Part shown: in pieces, positions 1 through 10,769 of the stretch
Layout of the letters: every line of letters starts with the position of its first letter
How positions within the stretch are numbered: the stretch's first letter is position 1
Source: Linepithema humile
Taxonomy: Eukaryota > Arthropoda > Insecta > Hymenoptera > Formicidae
DNA: 64,000 nt
Reading direction: 5' to 3'
NCBI RefSeq assembly: GCF_040581485.1
Contig: NC_090128.1
Location: forward strand, 19,088,931-19,152,930
Notes under the pieces: model-generated
The model's input: the letters and a program-made list of their open reading frames with translations, nothing else
Told to the model about the DNA's origin: nothing
Databases searched by the model: none
Position numbers and translations under genes: made by a program

Positions 1-2566
1 TGAGCACTCTTAATTCTACCTTTATCGCACTCGTGAGATTTGTGAACTACGTTCTTAGGAATTGATAAAGTGCCAGAATCTCTTAACAATGATTTACAAC
101 TATCTAAACTGCTAGTCTTTGAGCTCAACGAGCAATAGCCAGAACTTATAGTCGATTTTGACTGACAATTACTCTGCTCGTCTTGATTATGAAATATTTT
201 TATATTTTGAATCAATTTGTTGCTTAAGCTTTTATGTTCGTTCATTGCCGTGTCGCAGTGTGTCAAGAATCTCTGAGTAACCGTCTTATCCTGCATGTGG
301 CTCTCATGATCTTCATCATTGAAACTTTCCGTGGTAATCGGAGATACATCCTTCGCTGCAGTAAACTTTTTACAGATAGTAGACTTGTCGTAATCCATAG
401 ATGAGGCGCAACTGTTATTCGGAGTAAACAGATGACATCTCAAACCACTTTTTAAACTTTCATGGCTCTCCGAACTGTTAGATTCGCTATCCGATAAATT
501 ATCCATGCTATTAAGCATCTTCATTTTACGAGCATTTTCTTTATTAAGCAATTTATCCTCGGATTTATTGGTTGTTAAACTATCTACTATCGAACCCAAT
601 ATAGGCGGAAGCTTGAATTCCAAAGGATATGATTTAGAGGTATCTTCGAATTTGAACAAATTATCGCTGGAGCTGCTTCTCTTTTTTATATGTATCTTTT
701 TTGCTTCCACATTTTCATTTATCGATGTAAGACTACCGAAGCCCTTGGTTTTAGCTTTGTCTAAACTTTTCGGATTTATAGCATTAAATTTATTTGAACT
801 TTGTACGTGTAATATATTGTTGCCTGTATTATTGCCCATCATTCTATTGGAATTATCATTAGGGACTTTAGTTCTAGATCTGAGAAATTCCCAATTTGTT
901 TTAGCATTTGATATCACCTCTTCTCTGCGCACGTTCATGCAAACTTGTGCACTGAGATCAAGGAATGCCGAATTAGTCTGTTCTTTAGAGGATCTCCAAG
1001 CCATTCCTGTTCTCCGAATTTGTTCGTTAATTTGTATTGTTGATAAAAGTTGTAGATTTGGCAGATATGAGACAAGGAAAGGGATATAATCAGTATTTGA
1101 AGTTACTGGATTGCCATCTATTGTTATCTCCTTAATTTGCAAAGCTTTTGCGAGGCTACTCATATCTTCGATTCTGAAAGATTAAGATAACTCGACTTTA
1201 TATGTACTTCAAATAAATATTTTTTCATTTAATTGTTGTGAGAAAGGAACAAGTTAAGGAACATATAAAACAATACGAAATTATATAATAAAAATCAAAT
1301 TTGTACATGTAAATATATATATTTAAAATCAATATAAAATATAATATAAAAATATAATATAAAAATAGGTATAAATATAAAAAAACATGTAACAAAACAG
1401 AATAAAACATTTTCTACTAACTACATAATAATCTTTAAAATACTTACTTCTGAATATCATTGTTACTCAAATATAATTTTTGCAATTGTGGCGTTTCACC
1501 AAAGCCTAACAATTTTTTTAATTTATTTCGCCGCAGATTTAATTCTTTTAATGAGATTAATCCTTGAAAATCATTGGAACCTATAGTTTTAATGTTATTT
1601 CCTGCTAAATTGAGCACTTTTAATGATGATAAATCCTCCAAGCCAGTAATTTGCTGAATCTGATTGCCATGCAAGTCCAAAACTTCTAGCTTGAAAAGAT
1701 GCTTTAAACCCTCAATTTTTCTTATTCTGTTCTTCCCTATTAAAAGCACTCTTAAATTTTCCAAAAGATCGAGATTGCATACTTTCTCTATTTGATTATC
1801 GTATAAATCAAGAAATACAAGTTTTGTCAATTGAGAAAAGTTAGAACTTTCAATCTTGGTCAAGAGATTATGCTGAAGAGACATTAATCGCAATTTCGGC
1901 TCCCCAATTACATTGGGAAATGTTGTCAGACCTCGCCTATCGAGACATATTCTGTCAGGGTTCTTTTCTCGTTCGGCAGGAGTTCTTGATGCCACAATTG
2001 TTCTTGCTTCTCCTGTCCATTGTAATGTAACAACATCACACCCTTCAGCTTCAGCATGTTCAATCTCAAATTGGGTTCCAGTAGAACTATATCATGAAAT
2101 ACAAAACCAATAATTTTGTGCAATAAAAATACTTTAGACAACTTATATTAAACAAAATTAACTCTTTTCTACTTTATCCCATAAAACAATTACCTAAATG
2201 AGTTATAAGAACGCTTTGATAGCTTTGGAGGTACTGGTGCACCTGGCAAAATTGGCAAGGCAGCTGCTATTGTTAAAAATTGATTTTCCCCTGGAATGCC
2301 ACCTCGAACAGTTGATTTACCTTTTACATCAAATGATACTTTCTTCGTCTGTAAAAAATACAGGGCTCATAGATCACTATAGATCACTAACAAATAGGTT
2401 ACAGATTTATCACATACTCTACAATAAATTATTAGAATTTTTCTTAAAAGTTATGTCGTCTCTATTTAATGAAAATGAATTTATCCGAAACAATAATTGT
2501 TTAAATTACATATTTTGTAAAACAGAATTCTCTTACCCGTGTCGTAGTATTGTTGCCTAATGGCAT
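1..2566 (-). CDS. LRRC49: LRRC49-like leucine-rich repeat protein (3' end beyond window)
   Basis: Spliced from exons 2537-2566, 2194-2348, 1448-2086 and 1-1173, read right to left. All borders are GT..AG, the frame is continuous, and it is still open at base 1, so at least 665 residues are present. The start ATG at 2564-2566 begins MPLGNNTTTR. After a non-repetitive N-terminus of about 105 residues come tandem LRRs (about 108-290) with repeats such as LVFLDLYDNQIEKV, LRVLLIGKNRIRKI and LEVLDLHGNQI. This order closely resembles vertebrate LRRC49 (p37/TPGS4), a tubulin polyglutamylase complex subunit. An LRR-cap-like segment (ITIDGNPV) follows, then a long Ser/Asn/Lys-rich tail without visible domains. 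By family knowledge the role is protein-protein scaffolding at microtubules or cilia. Another LRR-cilium protein is possible, but the phrase-level match favours LRRC49. The missing C-terminus is probably short, because the vertebrate protein is about 690 residues. Confidence 0.85.
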
Positions 2567-2936
2567 TACATAACCGAGACATAAAAATGTAATTAACCCA
2601 TCAAAAGAATGAACCATATATTTTATATCTAACATTTAAAAATATTTCACATTTTTGTGATATACTCTGTGGAACGTCAGTTATAAATCGTAGTTAAATG
2701 CTTGATTCAAGACGTCAGTATAAATAACATTCCTTGTTTGTCATTGCGCATTCCTGTTTACGTATATGTCATAAACCAATAATGTAAGAAGACGAGATCT
2801 ATACCATCGCTAATGCTAGTATTTGCCAGTACAGAAATTCTCCACGAATGATGAAGGATAATATGGCACATCTTGTTTTTTTTATACATCATGACCTAAT
2901 CCTAACCTACAAAAAGTAAGGGTAGTGATGTACACA
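2567..2936. promoter_or_regulatory. Divergent promoter region between LRRC49 and mL54
   Basis: The start codons of the two flanking genes point away from each other and are only 370 bp apart. Both 5' UTRs and both core promoters must therefore fit here. I see no strong TATA box. The stretch contains an imperfect TTAGG-like string (taatcctaacctac, 2897-2910) but nothing else I can name. Confidence 0.6.
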
Positions 2937-3686
2937 ATGAATTTCTCCGTGTTGCATCGGTTTTTTCATTTTCCAAAAAGCTCCATAATTCCGATTCAAT
3001 ATACGATACAAACGCAAAATTATGCTGGACCAGGTAAATGAATTGTCATCACATCAATATGCGTTAAATCGATCTTTTCGCTACTTTGATGTATAAAATT
3101 AAGGTTATGTATATATTAATATGTTGTATGATATTGACAATTAATAATATAAAAACCTTTAATTTTGAATAATAATTATTGGCAACATATTAATTAGAAA
3201 TATGTACATTATACAGATTATATACATAACAAATATGCATAAAATAGTGAAAGATTAAGAAAGAAAATTGCCAATTAAAATTTATTAGTTAACTGTGACT
3301 ATTGTTTATAGTTGTATAATTACAGTTGCATTAAATCTTAATAATAGATATAATATTTATAATAATAGTCTTTCTTTATTACAGTCCGGTCGGGAGTGAA
3401 AAAAACAAAGAAAACAACAGTAGTTACATTGGAAAAAAAATTATTACCTGTAGAAAAAGATGTTAACAGACTTGTGACTTATGTGTGTGGCACAAATATT
3501 AACAAGGAGGGAGAAGATATTAAAATAAAGGAAGATTCTGAATATCCTAGCTGGTTGTGGACCATTAGAACTGGTCCTGCGCCAACATTGGAAGAATTAG
3601 ATCCAGATACAAAACAGTATTGGAGAAAGCTGCGATTACTTGGATTGAGAAGAAACAATAAAGAACGTGCAACTAGGAAGTTTTAA
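2937..3686 (+). CDS. mRpL54: Mitochondrial ribosomal protein mL54
   Basis: Two exons, 2937-3033 and 3385-3686, joined in phase 1 (GCTGGACCAG/gtaaatg and ttattacag/TCCGG), give 132 residues ending at TAA. The N-terminus is basic, Ser/Phe-rich and free of acidic residues (MNFSVLHRFFHFPKSS), as expected of a mitochondrial targeting peptide. The conserved C-terminal block has the family hallmarks EYPSWLWTI, a Leu-Glu-Glu-Leu-Asp-Pro segment and YWRKLRLLGLRRNNK. It is a component of the large subunit of the mitochondrial ribosome. Length matches the family (human mL54 is about 138). A downstream GTG at 3396 would give a shorter frame, but the spliced N-terminal exon supplies a proper ATG and presequence, so I chose that start. 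It is divergent from LRRC49. An AATAAA lies 100 bp past the stop. Confidence 0.93.
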
Positions 3687-3785
3687 TTTACGTTATGACA
3701 AATGTATTCCATATATGTACAGTCGTAATATACACAGCATTGTTGAATATTACTTTTATATTGTAAATTAATATAAAGGTGTCAA

Positions 3786-3791
3786 AATAAA
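3786..3791 (+). terminator. Poly(A) signal of mL54
   Basis: A canonical AATAAA lies 100 bp downstream of the mL54 stop codon, followed by T/GT-rich sequence. It is the first good signal after the gene. Confidence 0.6.
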
Positions 3792-4154
3792 GATAATAGT
3801 TGTCATTTGTTCATGCATTTGTTCTAATAAATTCTTTCACACATATAAACAAATTACTGCATTACTTATCACACTTATCATAGTCACATGAGTGAGGAAT
3901 AAGATTTCTGTTAAAATGATTCATTGATTAGATAAGCACCTTAAATACAGACAAGCCTACTCATTGCAATCAGTGTTTTGCCGCTCAGAATAGATTCGTA
4001 ATTAATGATAAATTGGGCGTTGTCTCGTAATAAGGAAGTACATGGCATTATCATAATTCTTATCACCATCCAATCATAATTTCAGTGATATAATTTATTT
4101 GTTTGCTATTAGAAATCTCTGCAGGATATAAAGATTGCGCCGACAGGTTTTCTC

Positions 4155-4237
4155 TATATAAACGTGCACGCGACACGAGTTATTATGTCTGCTCCATAAA
4201 ATTATCTAATAATCGATAAACGATCTTTAGCCATTTG
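4155..4237 (+). promoter_or_regulatory. Chitinase core promoter and non-coding first exon
   Basis: A good TATA box (TATATAAA, 4155-4162) is followed at the usual distance (about 4180-4190) by a likely start site. A strong donor, CCATTTG/gtaagtg, follows with its exon side ending at 4237. The next good acceptor, ttgcag, abuts the chitinase ATG at 5575. I infer a 5'-UTR exon of about 50 bp and a 1.34 kb 5'-UTR intron. The start site itself is not proven by sequence. Confidence 0.55.
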
Positions 4238-5574
4238 GTAAGTGCTACGCGATATTAAAGTACACCTGATAAAAAAAGAAAACGCAATTTGATTCGACAC
4301 AAATATTTGATGGTAATTATTTTTTTAGAATTATTGTTTAATTGCGATGAAAGAGCGGCAATTCGAGGTATTTAAATCTATAATTAATCCCGAACTATCT
4401 AGCTGCAATGTATAAGTTTGTGAAATTGCATTTATGTTGTGTTTAAATCATATTCACGGTTACTAAATGTTATATTTAAAAGTTGTGTTAATATTATTTC
4501 AACTCGAAAGTGAATTATGATGGTTTACTTATCCTTGCAACAGTGTATAAACAACATCTGTTTTCTTGATTATACACTTTTTATCATTATTTTGTCGATT
4601 CTATATTGTTGCAAATGTTGCGATCTTTACGTTCATTTGTGCATAATTCGTTGAGTTATCGAGTGAATTTATATTTATATAATGATAATTAATTCTTCGC
4701 ACTTGTGGAATGTTTGCATGGAGATTTTAATTGCAAAATATTTAAAAAATATCACAAACAATAAAGCATTTATTTGACTTAGAATTAAACATGCAATATA
4801 ACTGTTCCTGTTGAAATAAATCGAAGATATTTTTTTATTTGTTTATCGAGAACTACGTAACACATCTTTATCAAGTTTAGCCAACTATTAATACGATGTA
4901 AAAAAAAATCATAATAAGTATCATGTTTAGAAATTTAGAAATATGCTCGAAAAACTAATGCAATATAAAATCCTAATCGGAGCGAGTTGCTGTTCTTTCC
5001 ATTTTATTACATTTTGCATTAAATTAAAATATATAGAAATCGCCCTTTAAATACATGTATCTATATGGACAACCGTGAAAACAAACAGGTGTTCAGATCT
5101 GCATGTTAATTATAGAATCAAGTGTTCAATGCAATTATATAATGACATTCGTCGCACCTGTGTGTTTTTCAAAATCTTTGATCGTAATAATACGTATTAT
5201 TCATATGCACACGAATGAATTGTACATTATCAGCATTATCATGATCAGAAATTGTATTACTTTGGTGGAGTATATATACGATGTACGCGAAATGAAATTT
5301 TGGTATTATATTACTAAGTACCATTGGATAAATCAACTCTGGCTACAAGGTACAGACAGTGCATTCAATTATGATCGAGTTATTTTCCGAATTATTACGA
5401 TCGATACAAGTAACATTAACAATCTTCGGAAAGTAAAACTTGCGAGTATTACAATAAACATTTCATTAAGCACACTTATGTGTGCATTATGTATTTATGT
5501 TAATGATAGTCTAAAATTCAAAGAGCGTAAAATTATTTCTCCAAGTTTAAATTTCGATGACAAACAATTTGCAG
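4238..5574 (+). other. Inferred 5'-UTR intron of the chitinase gene
   Basis: This AT-rich stretch contains no recognisable coding exon. An open frame at 5103-5642 runs across its 3' end and the signal-peptide exon in another frame, has no domain features, and is treated as chance. Confidence 0.45.
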
Positions 5575-7330
5575 ATGAATCGTTGGATACTAATTTTCGC
5601 AGCTCTGGCTGCTATGGCTTCGGCTGCAAAATCAGACAGTGAGTATCGATCAATTGGAAAATCGTTCTTCCACAACGTGAAATAACGCTCCTTTTATTTC
5701 GCAGAGAAGATCGTGTGCTACTTCGGCAGCTGGGCCGTTTATCGACCAGGAGACGGCAAATTTGACATCTCCTACATTCAGCCAAATCTTTGCACTCATC
5801 TCATCTACACCTTCGTCGGTATTAGCGAGCAGGGAGACATCCGAGTTTTAGACGCATGGCAAGATCTTCCCGACAATTGGGGCAAAGACGCTTTCGGCAG
5901 ATTCAACAAGCTTCGCGAGCAGAGCCCCGAAACTAAAACGCTCATTGCCATCGGTGGATGGAACGAGGGATCCGCCAGATATTCCGCCGTCGTCGGCAAT
6001 CCGACCCTTCGCGCGAGATTTGTCCAGAACGCCGTTGACTTCGTGCTGAAATATAACTTCGACGGTTTCGACTTGGATTGGGAGTATCCCAATCAGCGTG
6101 GCGGCAAACCGGAGGACATACAGAACTTCGTGCTGCTGACTAAGGAGATGAAAGAGGCGTTCCAGAAACATGGACTCATCCTCAGCGCTGCCGTTGCTGC
6201 CGCCGAGACCTCCGCCTCTCTGTCCTACGACATCGCCCAGATATCCAAGTACTTGGACTTCATCAACATTATGGCTTACGATCTCCATGGTGCTTGGGAG
6301 AAACAAACTGGCCACAACGCTCCGCTTTACCCGCGCAAGGGCGAGAGTGGAAACGACCTTAAACTCAATGTCGTAAGGATCTCTTTTCTCAAACTTATTG
6401 AACTTAATTGTTCTGCAAGTATATTAAAATCAGCGCGAGTATAACGAAAATATTCCACTGATAATGGCCTTTTCTCTCGTAGGACGCATCTGTACGCTAC
6501 TGGTTGGACAGTGGCTGCCCACCTGAGAAGCTGATCCTTGGCGTGCCATTCTACGGTAGGGCATTCACTCTCGCCGATAAGAGTCAGACCGGTCTTGGAG
6601 CTCCTGCCAAGGGACCTGGCGCTGCTGGCCCATACACTCGTGAGGGTGGAATGCTTGGCTACAACGAGATCTGCGACTTCTTCAAACAAGGCGGATGGAC
6701 TGTTGTCCGTCATGAAGAACACCGCACCCCATACGCTTACAAGGGCGATCAATGGTTTGGCTACGACGACGTGATGTAAGTATCTTCTTTCTCACAGAAA
6801 TTTCTTTACATCGCAATTCTTTTGCCATGGTTTTCTATAATTTAAGTAATCTCTGCCGACACACATTCTATATGTTTCAACTGTATTATGTATGCAACAT
6901 AATTACTTTATGCAGTTCTCTTACCGAGAAGACCAAATACATCAATTCTTTGAATCTTGGTGGTGCGATGTTGTGGAGTATCGAGACTGACGATTTCCGT
7001 GGCAATTGCGGCGAAAAATATCCTTTGTTGAAAACATTGTATGCTGGTCTGCGAGGAGGAGTCCCAGTAGAGCCGCCTAAGGATCCTGAGGGAAAGCCTG
7101 ATCCTGAATCAACCCAGCGACCAACTCAACCACCTGTGACTGCTCCCCCCAGTGGTGTTTGCAAAAAAGAGGGTTACGTTCGCGATGAAAAAGACTGCGG
7201 CGTGTTCTACCTTTGCCAGAATGTCAACGGCGTTTACCAACCACAAAGATTTGATTGTCCGGGTGGGCTAGCCTTCGATCCTGAGATCAACGCTTGCAAC
7301 TATAAAAATCTTGTTCCCGGATGCAATTAA
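5575..7330 (+). CDS. Secreted chitinase, GH18 catalytic domain plus C-terminal CBM14
   Basis: Four exons, 5575-5638, 5705-6372, 6483-6775 and 6916-7330, give 479 residues. A hydrophobic signal peptide (MNRWILIFAALAAMASA) fills exon 1. The GH18 barrel follows (about 23-395) with KTLIAIGGWN (about 99-108) and the catalytic motif FDGFDLDWEYP, whose acid/base Glu is near residue 148. Later GH18 landmarks are LGVPFYGRAF and GGAMLWSIETDDF. A short Pro/Thr-rich linker leads to a six-cysteine CBM14/peritrophin-A domain (about 421-479). The enzyme should hydrolyse chitin outside the cell, in gut, peritrophic matrix or cuticle. The intact Glu rules out a catalytically dead Idgf-type lectin. The single-GH18, single-CBM14 layout of about 480 residues fits the smaller insect chitinases (Cht4-like); the exact subgroup is uncertain. 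It converges with another CBM14 gene. Confidence 0.95.
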
Positions 7331-7335
7331 ACAAT

Positions 7336-7341
7336 AATAAA
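7336..7341 (+). terminator. Poly(A) signal of the chitinase gene
   Basis: AATAAA begins six bases after the TAA stop. A second AATAAA at 7488-7493 could give a longer 3' UTR. Nothing else is visible in the 390 bp up to the convergent CBM14 gene. Confidence 0.45.
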
Positions 7342-7722
7342 TATATGGTGTCATCTACGCATAAAAACGCTTCTACCTGATATACGGTGTGCAGCATAAA
7401 TATGTCTTTACGTTTTGTATTGGTTATTATGTAAACATAAGTGTTAAATCGTTTTCATATTTTTTGTAATGATTCTCGCATGTTTAAAATAAAACGCATA
7501 ACAGACACTGCTTTTATATCTCATTGGATCAATTGTCATCAGTAGTAAAACTGTCGGAATAAAATAAAAAATGTAATCACGAGTTAATCTTTTTTCATAT
7601 TATAAACGCTTTGCGTTTAATGTAACATGTCAAAAGCTTTAAAGTTAAAATTCCTAATCTACAGAATCTATTATATATATTAGAAGATTTAGTAATATAT
7701 ATCCATCTTATGTATGTTAGTA

Positions 7723-8073
7723 TCAACACTGCCCATTTTGTGGCTGATCGCACGATTCTGTAATCGTGTTGAATATTAATCCCGATTGACAATAGTACGC
7801 TAATGGTATGTCACGTTCATATTTGCAACGATAAAACTTGCCGCAGTTGAACGGGTCTCTTAAATAGCCTTGCTTCATGCAGTTCGGCAATAGTGGGACT
7901 GCTGGAACAGTTGGGAATGCATGTAAGGCAGGGTCCTTCGGTGCCAATTGGTCCACGGCTGGTAGTTCCTCAAAATTCAGCTCGTGCACTTCTCTGAATT
8001 TCGGAACCGTTACGAATGTGTGTGCCACAGTGGACATTAAAAACCATAAGATGCAATAAAATATGCGCCGCAT
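7723..8073 (-). CDS. Small secreted CBM14 (peritrophin-A) chitin-binding protein
   Basis: An uninterrupted 116-residue frame. Residues about 1-18 form a signal peptide with a basic start (MRRIFYCILWFLMSTVAHT). Residues 19-62 are a Pro/Glu-rich spacer. Residues about 64-116 form one CBM14 domain with all six expected cysteines and the conserved aromatic run GKFYRC; the chain ends right at the last cysteine. It probably binds chitin in the peritrophic matrix or cuticle and has no catalytic domain. The ATG directly follows a good acceptor (tcttacag), and a donor with an upstream TATA box lies at 8215-8390, so a 5'-UTR intron just before the start is likely. It is tail-to-tail with the chitinase, with 390 bp between stops. 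The specific family member cannot be named. Confidence 0.88.
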   Translation of the reverse strand: MRRIFYCILWFLMSTVAHTFVTVPKFREVHELNFEELPAVDQLAPKDPALHAFPTVPAVPLLPNCMKQGYLRDPFNCGKFYRCKYERDIPLAYYCQSGLIFNTITESCDQPQNGQC

Positions 8074-8222
8074 CTGTAAGATGTTTCAATAATAATTGCT
8101 TTCTGCTTGCTAATTGCACAAATCAATATATAATGACCGTCTGATACATCCACTAATTTGTATCAGATGTCCGAACACAAACATTTCATACAGATTAGGA
8201 CTTTTACAAGAGATCTACTCAC

Positions 8223-8390
8223 TTTAAATGCAAAAAATGTCTATCTGGTGTAAATACACGTTGCACACTCAAGATCGATTTTTGGGTGCAAGTTACACTT
8301 GAACCGTAACTTGAAAAAAATGAGTATCGTATAAGACTATGACATTTGACGAACTAATGCTTTAATCTTTGAAAGCTTCTATTTATATGC
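8223..8390 (-). promoter_or_regulatory. Core promoter and non-coding first exon of the CBM14 gene
   Basis: On the minus strand a TATA box (gcatataaat, 8381-8390) is followed by a likely start site near 8350. A donor TTAAA/gtgagtag has its exon side ending at 8223. The acceptor at the ATG (8073/8074) would complete a 149-bp 5'-UTR intron. A short upstream ATG-TCA-TAG lies near the presumed start site. This is an inference from signal spacing. Confidence 0.45.
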
Positions 8391-9165
8391 AAACATGGGA
8401 TTTCCCATTTTTCATCATATTGATGCATTACGTCATTCACAGCGCAAAATATTACGCAGAATATTTTATGCCGGATAAACTATCGTGTTTCCTATTTCGA
8501 TATAGCTGTCAGTTTGATAATAACACGATTGCTTATTCTGCGAAGTATGATTTCTAATAGGGTCATTTCACTGTTGTAGGTCAAGGCAGAGATATGTATA
8601 ATTTCTTTAATCATTGCTTTGGAATATTCAGATTAGAATATTTACTATACTTACATTATCAAAAAGTCTATATCAAATATTGATTATAATATTTTACTGG
8701 AATTGCACATATTGCAATATTGAAATTACTACTCAAGTTACTTGTGCCTATAAAACAAAAGAATTGGAAAATAAAGTGAGAGTAGTCATATTAACATTAT
8801 TAAAAAAATGAAATACGATAATTGATTTTTAATTTAATTAAATCTAGTATTAAAAATACTAGAAGTATCGGTATTTTTTATTAAATTATCGTTATATACT
8901 TTATGAGACATTTTTGGTTTATTATTTGCTGCATATTTTGCTTTAAAAATAAAATAAATGTGTATTTCAATGCATCAAAGAAAAAAAACCAAAAAAGCTA
9001 AAAATAACAAGTTATTCTGCATGAATAGAATTGACAAACCACAAAAATAAATAATGGATTATATGTACATACAATGTACATGTACATTCAATTTTTCTAT
9101 GATAGATATATTAAATTGTTATATAAAATTTATTAAAAACAGTATTTATTTGTTCTTACGTGTAT
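8391..9165. other. AT-rich intergenic stretch
   Basis: Strongly AT-rich sequence between the CBM14 promoter and the PIG-K stop codon. It contains the PIG-K 3' UTR at its right end (an AATAAA on the minus strand follows the stop within about 50 bp). No coding or RNA gene is recognised. Confidence 0.6.
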
Positions 9166-10424
9166 TCATGTATATTGGGATATATCTGGAAATTGTGCAA
9201 CATAACTATATTTTCTTTTTGGTTCCTTTTCTGATTTTGTACGATTGGATTTTACTGATAAAACATTGATTATGTTTGTCGTAAGTTCCACTGGCCTAAG
9301 TGATCCAAAGAAATCTGTTACTGGCACTTTATCTGGATCTCTTCTAAACAAATCCCTCCTTACACCCACTGTAGATAAACAATAATCTCTTGGGCATACT
9401 TTTAACTGGAAAAAAGTTAACATTGTTAGTGAAATCAATACAGTACAAACAATTTAAATATTTCTAACATTAAAATAAGATATTTGTAATATACTTACAA
9501 ATTCACCCAATGTTTTTGTACTAGATGGTTCTACCTTTTCCAGGAAGTTTAATGCGTAATACGTATACCGATCTATAATGTAGACACCGATGGCAGGATC
9601 AACATGATGCTGTAAATATAGTATGCTTAGATAAAATAGGCATTACTTGAACAGAATAACATAAATACAATATTAGCTTGTTACTTACTGAAAGTGAATC
9701 TTCTCCTACTAAGCTAGAAGCAACTGCTAATATGTTGGGAGAATAAAATTTCTCATACATTGAGCTTGCCTGGCAAGTATCAACCACAAATAAGATTTCA
9801 TGATATCTTCGCTTCTGCCACATTTGCTCTAATGCATCTCCTAACTCTTGACTAGTAATTTCTTCAGAATCTTGGAACTTTAAGAATCCATTGCCACCAT
9901 GACCAGTTAAATATATTAATATATTTGAACCTTCATCGGTCAATAATTTTTTGGATCTTGGAGTTTCCTGTGCTAAACGACCAGTCAATAATCTCACAAA
10001 ATTTTCTACAGTTACTTCGTAGCCTCTGTAATCAACTTCTACATCATCTCCGTAAACATTAATGTGTTGCTTAATGTTGTTGAACACAGTTGCTGGTCTA
10101 GGATTTCTAGGATTGCATGCCATATCATCTGCTATCATAAGGATGATTTGTGAATCTGGTATCCCTAAACGTTTGACACTTCGATAAATAGATAAAACAT
10201 TTGCAACGTGTCGGTAGTTAAACCAGAAACGTGACGTATCCACCAACACTGCCCAGTTGTTGGAATGTTCAGTTTTTGCAAAGTTCTCTGGTATCTGTAA
10301 ATTTAATACGTAATAAAAAAAGTACAAATCTTCAATTTTGTTTAATAAAAAAGGTATATACCTCCCATGCGTAGCACAATACTAAACACGAAATTACAGT
10401 CGTTGTATAAGATATCAAATGCAT
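9166..10424 (-). CDS. PIG-K: GPI-anchor transamidase catalytic subunit PIG-K (GPI8)
   Basis: Four phase-0 exons, 10362-10424, 9689-10294, 9499-9609 and 9166-9405, give 339 residues. Exon 1 is a signal peptide (MHLISYTTTVISCLVLCYAWE). The C13 legumain-like peptidase domain starts at about residue 30 (NNWAVLVDTSRFWFNYRH). The catalytic His lies near 153 in YLTGHGG and the catalytic Cys near 195 in VVDTCQA. The downstream blocks GEDSLSHHVDPAIGVYIIDRYT and VTDFFGSLRPVELTT match PIG-K closely. The enzyme cleaves the C-terminal GPI signal of proprotein substrates in the ER lumen and transfers the GPI anchor, as part of the PIG-K/GPAA1/PIG-S/PIG-T/PIG-U complex. The chain ends in a polar tail (KRKYSYVAQFPDISQYT) with no membrane-spanning segment, unlike the human protein. 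No C-terminal transmembrane exon is evident before the next poly(A) signal. Confidence 0.96.
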
Positions 10425-10769
10425 TTTAAAGTACTTGAAAATATTATCTAAAGTAAGGTTATTTCTCAATTATATATATACGAACTCTAAAAGTGCTCGT
10501 CATAAATTGTATATAGTACTATCGTCTGAAAGACATTCTAATACTTTATGTATACTATGTACACCTTATTTTATGACTGCTCTGTCATTTTTGCAATTAT
10601 TTCTAAAAATTGATAAGGGCACAAGAACTCAACATTCAACAATACAAAAGAATCGAACACACCGACTAACAGTGACGCGTATGACACCTGCCGTTTTTCT
10701 TTCTAATCGTGTTGCTAACGTATATTCCGTTGGTAATGTAGTTGGACAATAATTGCGGAGACGTATTCG

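Noticed and set aside
505..1089. Plus-strand frame of 194 codons
   Set aside because: It is the antisense shadow of the LRRC49 tail exon, which has a continuous frame and matched splice sites.
5103..5642. Plus-strand frame of 179 codons before the chitinase
   Set aside because: It crosses the signal-peptide exon in a different frame and has no signal or domain. The spliced chitinase explains the sequence.
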